Shown in pieces: positions 63,697 through 64,000 of a stretch of 64,000 nt of DNA. This DNA comes from Phycisphaerales bacterium (lineage in GTDB: Bacteria > Planctomycetota > Phycisphaerae > Phycisphaerales > SM1A02). Location: contig JAJDDB010000009.1 of NCBI GenBank assembly GCA_029260575.1, positions 1 to 64,000 on the forward strand, written 5' to 3'. A program made the translations under genes and the position numbers. The notes beneath the pieces were generated by a model. It searched no databases. It was given only the letters and a program-made list of their open reading frames with translations, and had not been told where the DNA came from. How positions within the stretch are numbered: the stretch's first letter is position 1; the number at the start of each line of letters is the position of its first letter.

Positions 63697-64000
63697 ATGA
63701 ATCAGGTAATCCACGAAACTGCACCAGCCAAACTGAACCTGGCTCTGTCGGTCGGACCGCCACGTTCTGACGGCTTGCACCCCATCTGCTCCTGGATGGT
63801 GACGGTAAGTCTGCTGGATGAACTTGAGGTTCGCCCGCTGTTGGATGGCAGTCTGTCGCGGTATGCGATCTTCTGGCATGAAGACGCTCGAAAGCGGACG
63901 AATATCGACTGGCCGATCCGTAGTGATCTGGCGGTGCGGGCGCATCTAGCGTTGCAGAAACACGTGGGCAGAGAACTTCCGGTCCAGATGAAAATCGCCA
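63697..64000 (+). CDS. ispE: 4-diphosphocytidyl-2-C-methyl-D-erythritol kinase, 5' part
   Basis: The gene runs off the window after about 101 codons. The visible N-terminus (APAKLNLALSVGPPRSDGLHPICS) matches the substrate-binding start of the GHMP kinase IspE. The enzyme phosphorylates the CDP-methylerythritol intermediate of the MEP pathway, one step before IspF. The ATG at 63697 gives the expected short leader before APAKLNL; the GHMP glycine motif would lie beyond the end. Confidence 0.88.
   Translation, partial: MNQVIHETAPAKLNLALSVGPPRSDGLHPICSWMVTVSLLDELEVRPLLDGSLSRYAIFWHEDARKRTNIDWPIRSDLAVRAHLALQKHVGRELPVQMKIA

Overview
The window looks like a chromosomal segment from a planctomycete of the class Phycisphaerae. 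The support is indirect but consistent: a secreted protein ending in a tandem 'GC-type' dockerin, a PEP-CTERM-type secreted protein, membrane proteins carrying planctomycete-style CxxC...CxxC zinc ribbons, a KS/degenerate-KS pair, an ECF sigma factor with a small membrane partner, and moderately GC-rich DNA. No rRNA, tRNA, CRISPR array, prophage or transposase gene was recognised.

Layout. 1-500: no gene recognised. 500-4200: ABC transporter ATPase, cytosolic histidine kinase, orphan parB with three parS sites (two upstream, one inside the gene), and a Nudix gene broken by an amber codon. 4440-8550: flagellar block (small unknown gene, very long fliD, fliS). 8939-14323: surface-polysaccharide block (GDP-mannose 3,5-epimerase-like protein, GT4, three WcaF-type acyltransferase domains, one fused to a GT2). 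14344-19600: gatB, FMN reductase, secreted cyclophilin, a 14-copy octamer repeat, HAF/dockerin protein. 19745-20133: gene-free, strongly structured stretch ending in an intrinsic terminator (candidate ncRNA). 20220-30655: pilT, acyl-CoA carboxylase beta subunit, GT39, PEP-CTERM protein, SDR, TPR-metallopeptidase, LolA-like lipoprotein. 30744-35650: HD hydrolase, an amber-interrupted zinc-ribbon membrane protein, sigma factor plus partner, ispF, GT-methyltransferase fusion, lipoprotein.

35831-39707 is a four-gene operon: isobutyryl-CoA-mutase-like subunit, ABM-like protein, a nitrilase-superfamily protein with an altered catalytic lysine position, and an unrecognised protein with ADP-ribosyltransferase R-S-E hallmarks. 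Then come panC, an IscA-like gene, adenylate kinase, recJ, plsC and a DegT aminotransferase. 46089-53149: small membrane proteins, a gene remnant, CstA with a zinc ribbon and a palindromic repeat inside its coding sequence, a Tat-exported asparaginase, and a KS/KS-beta pair. 53301-57018 is a tightly overlapping operon (membrane hydrolase, glycosyltransferase, Nif3-like). The right end has an AsmA-like protein, nadA, FHA and PilZ proteins and the start of ispE.

Working together: ispF and ispE serve MEP isoprenoid synthesis; PilT and PilZ suggest type IV pilus and c-di-GMP-controlled surface behaviour next to flagellar assembly genes; the carboxylase and mutase point to branched or odd-chain acyl-CoA metabolism, although their partner subunits lie outside the window. 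All calls come from reading the sequence; no database search was run.
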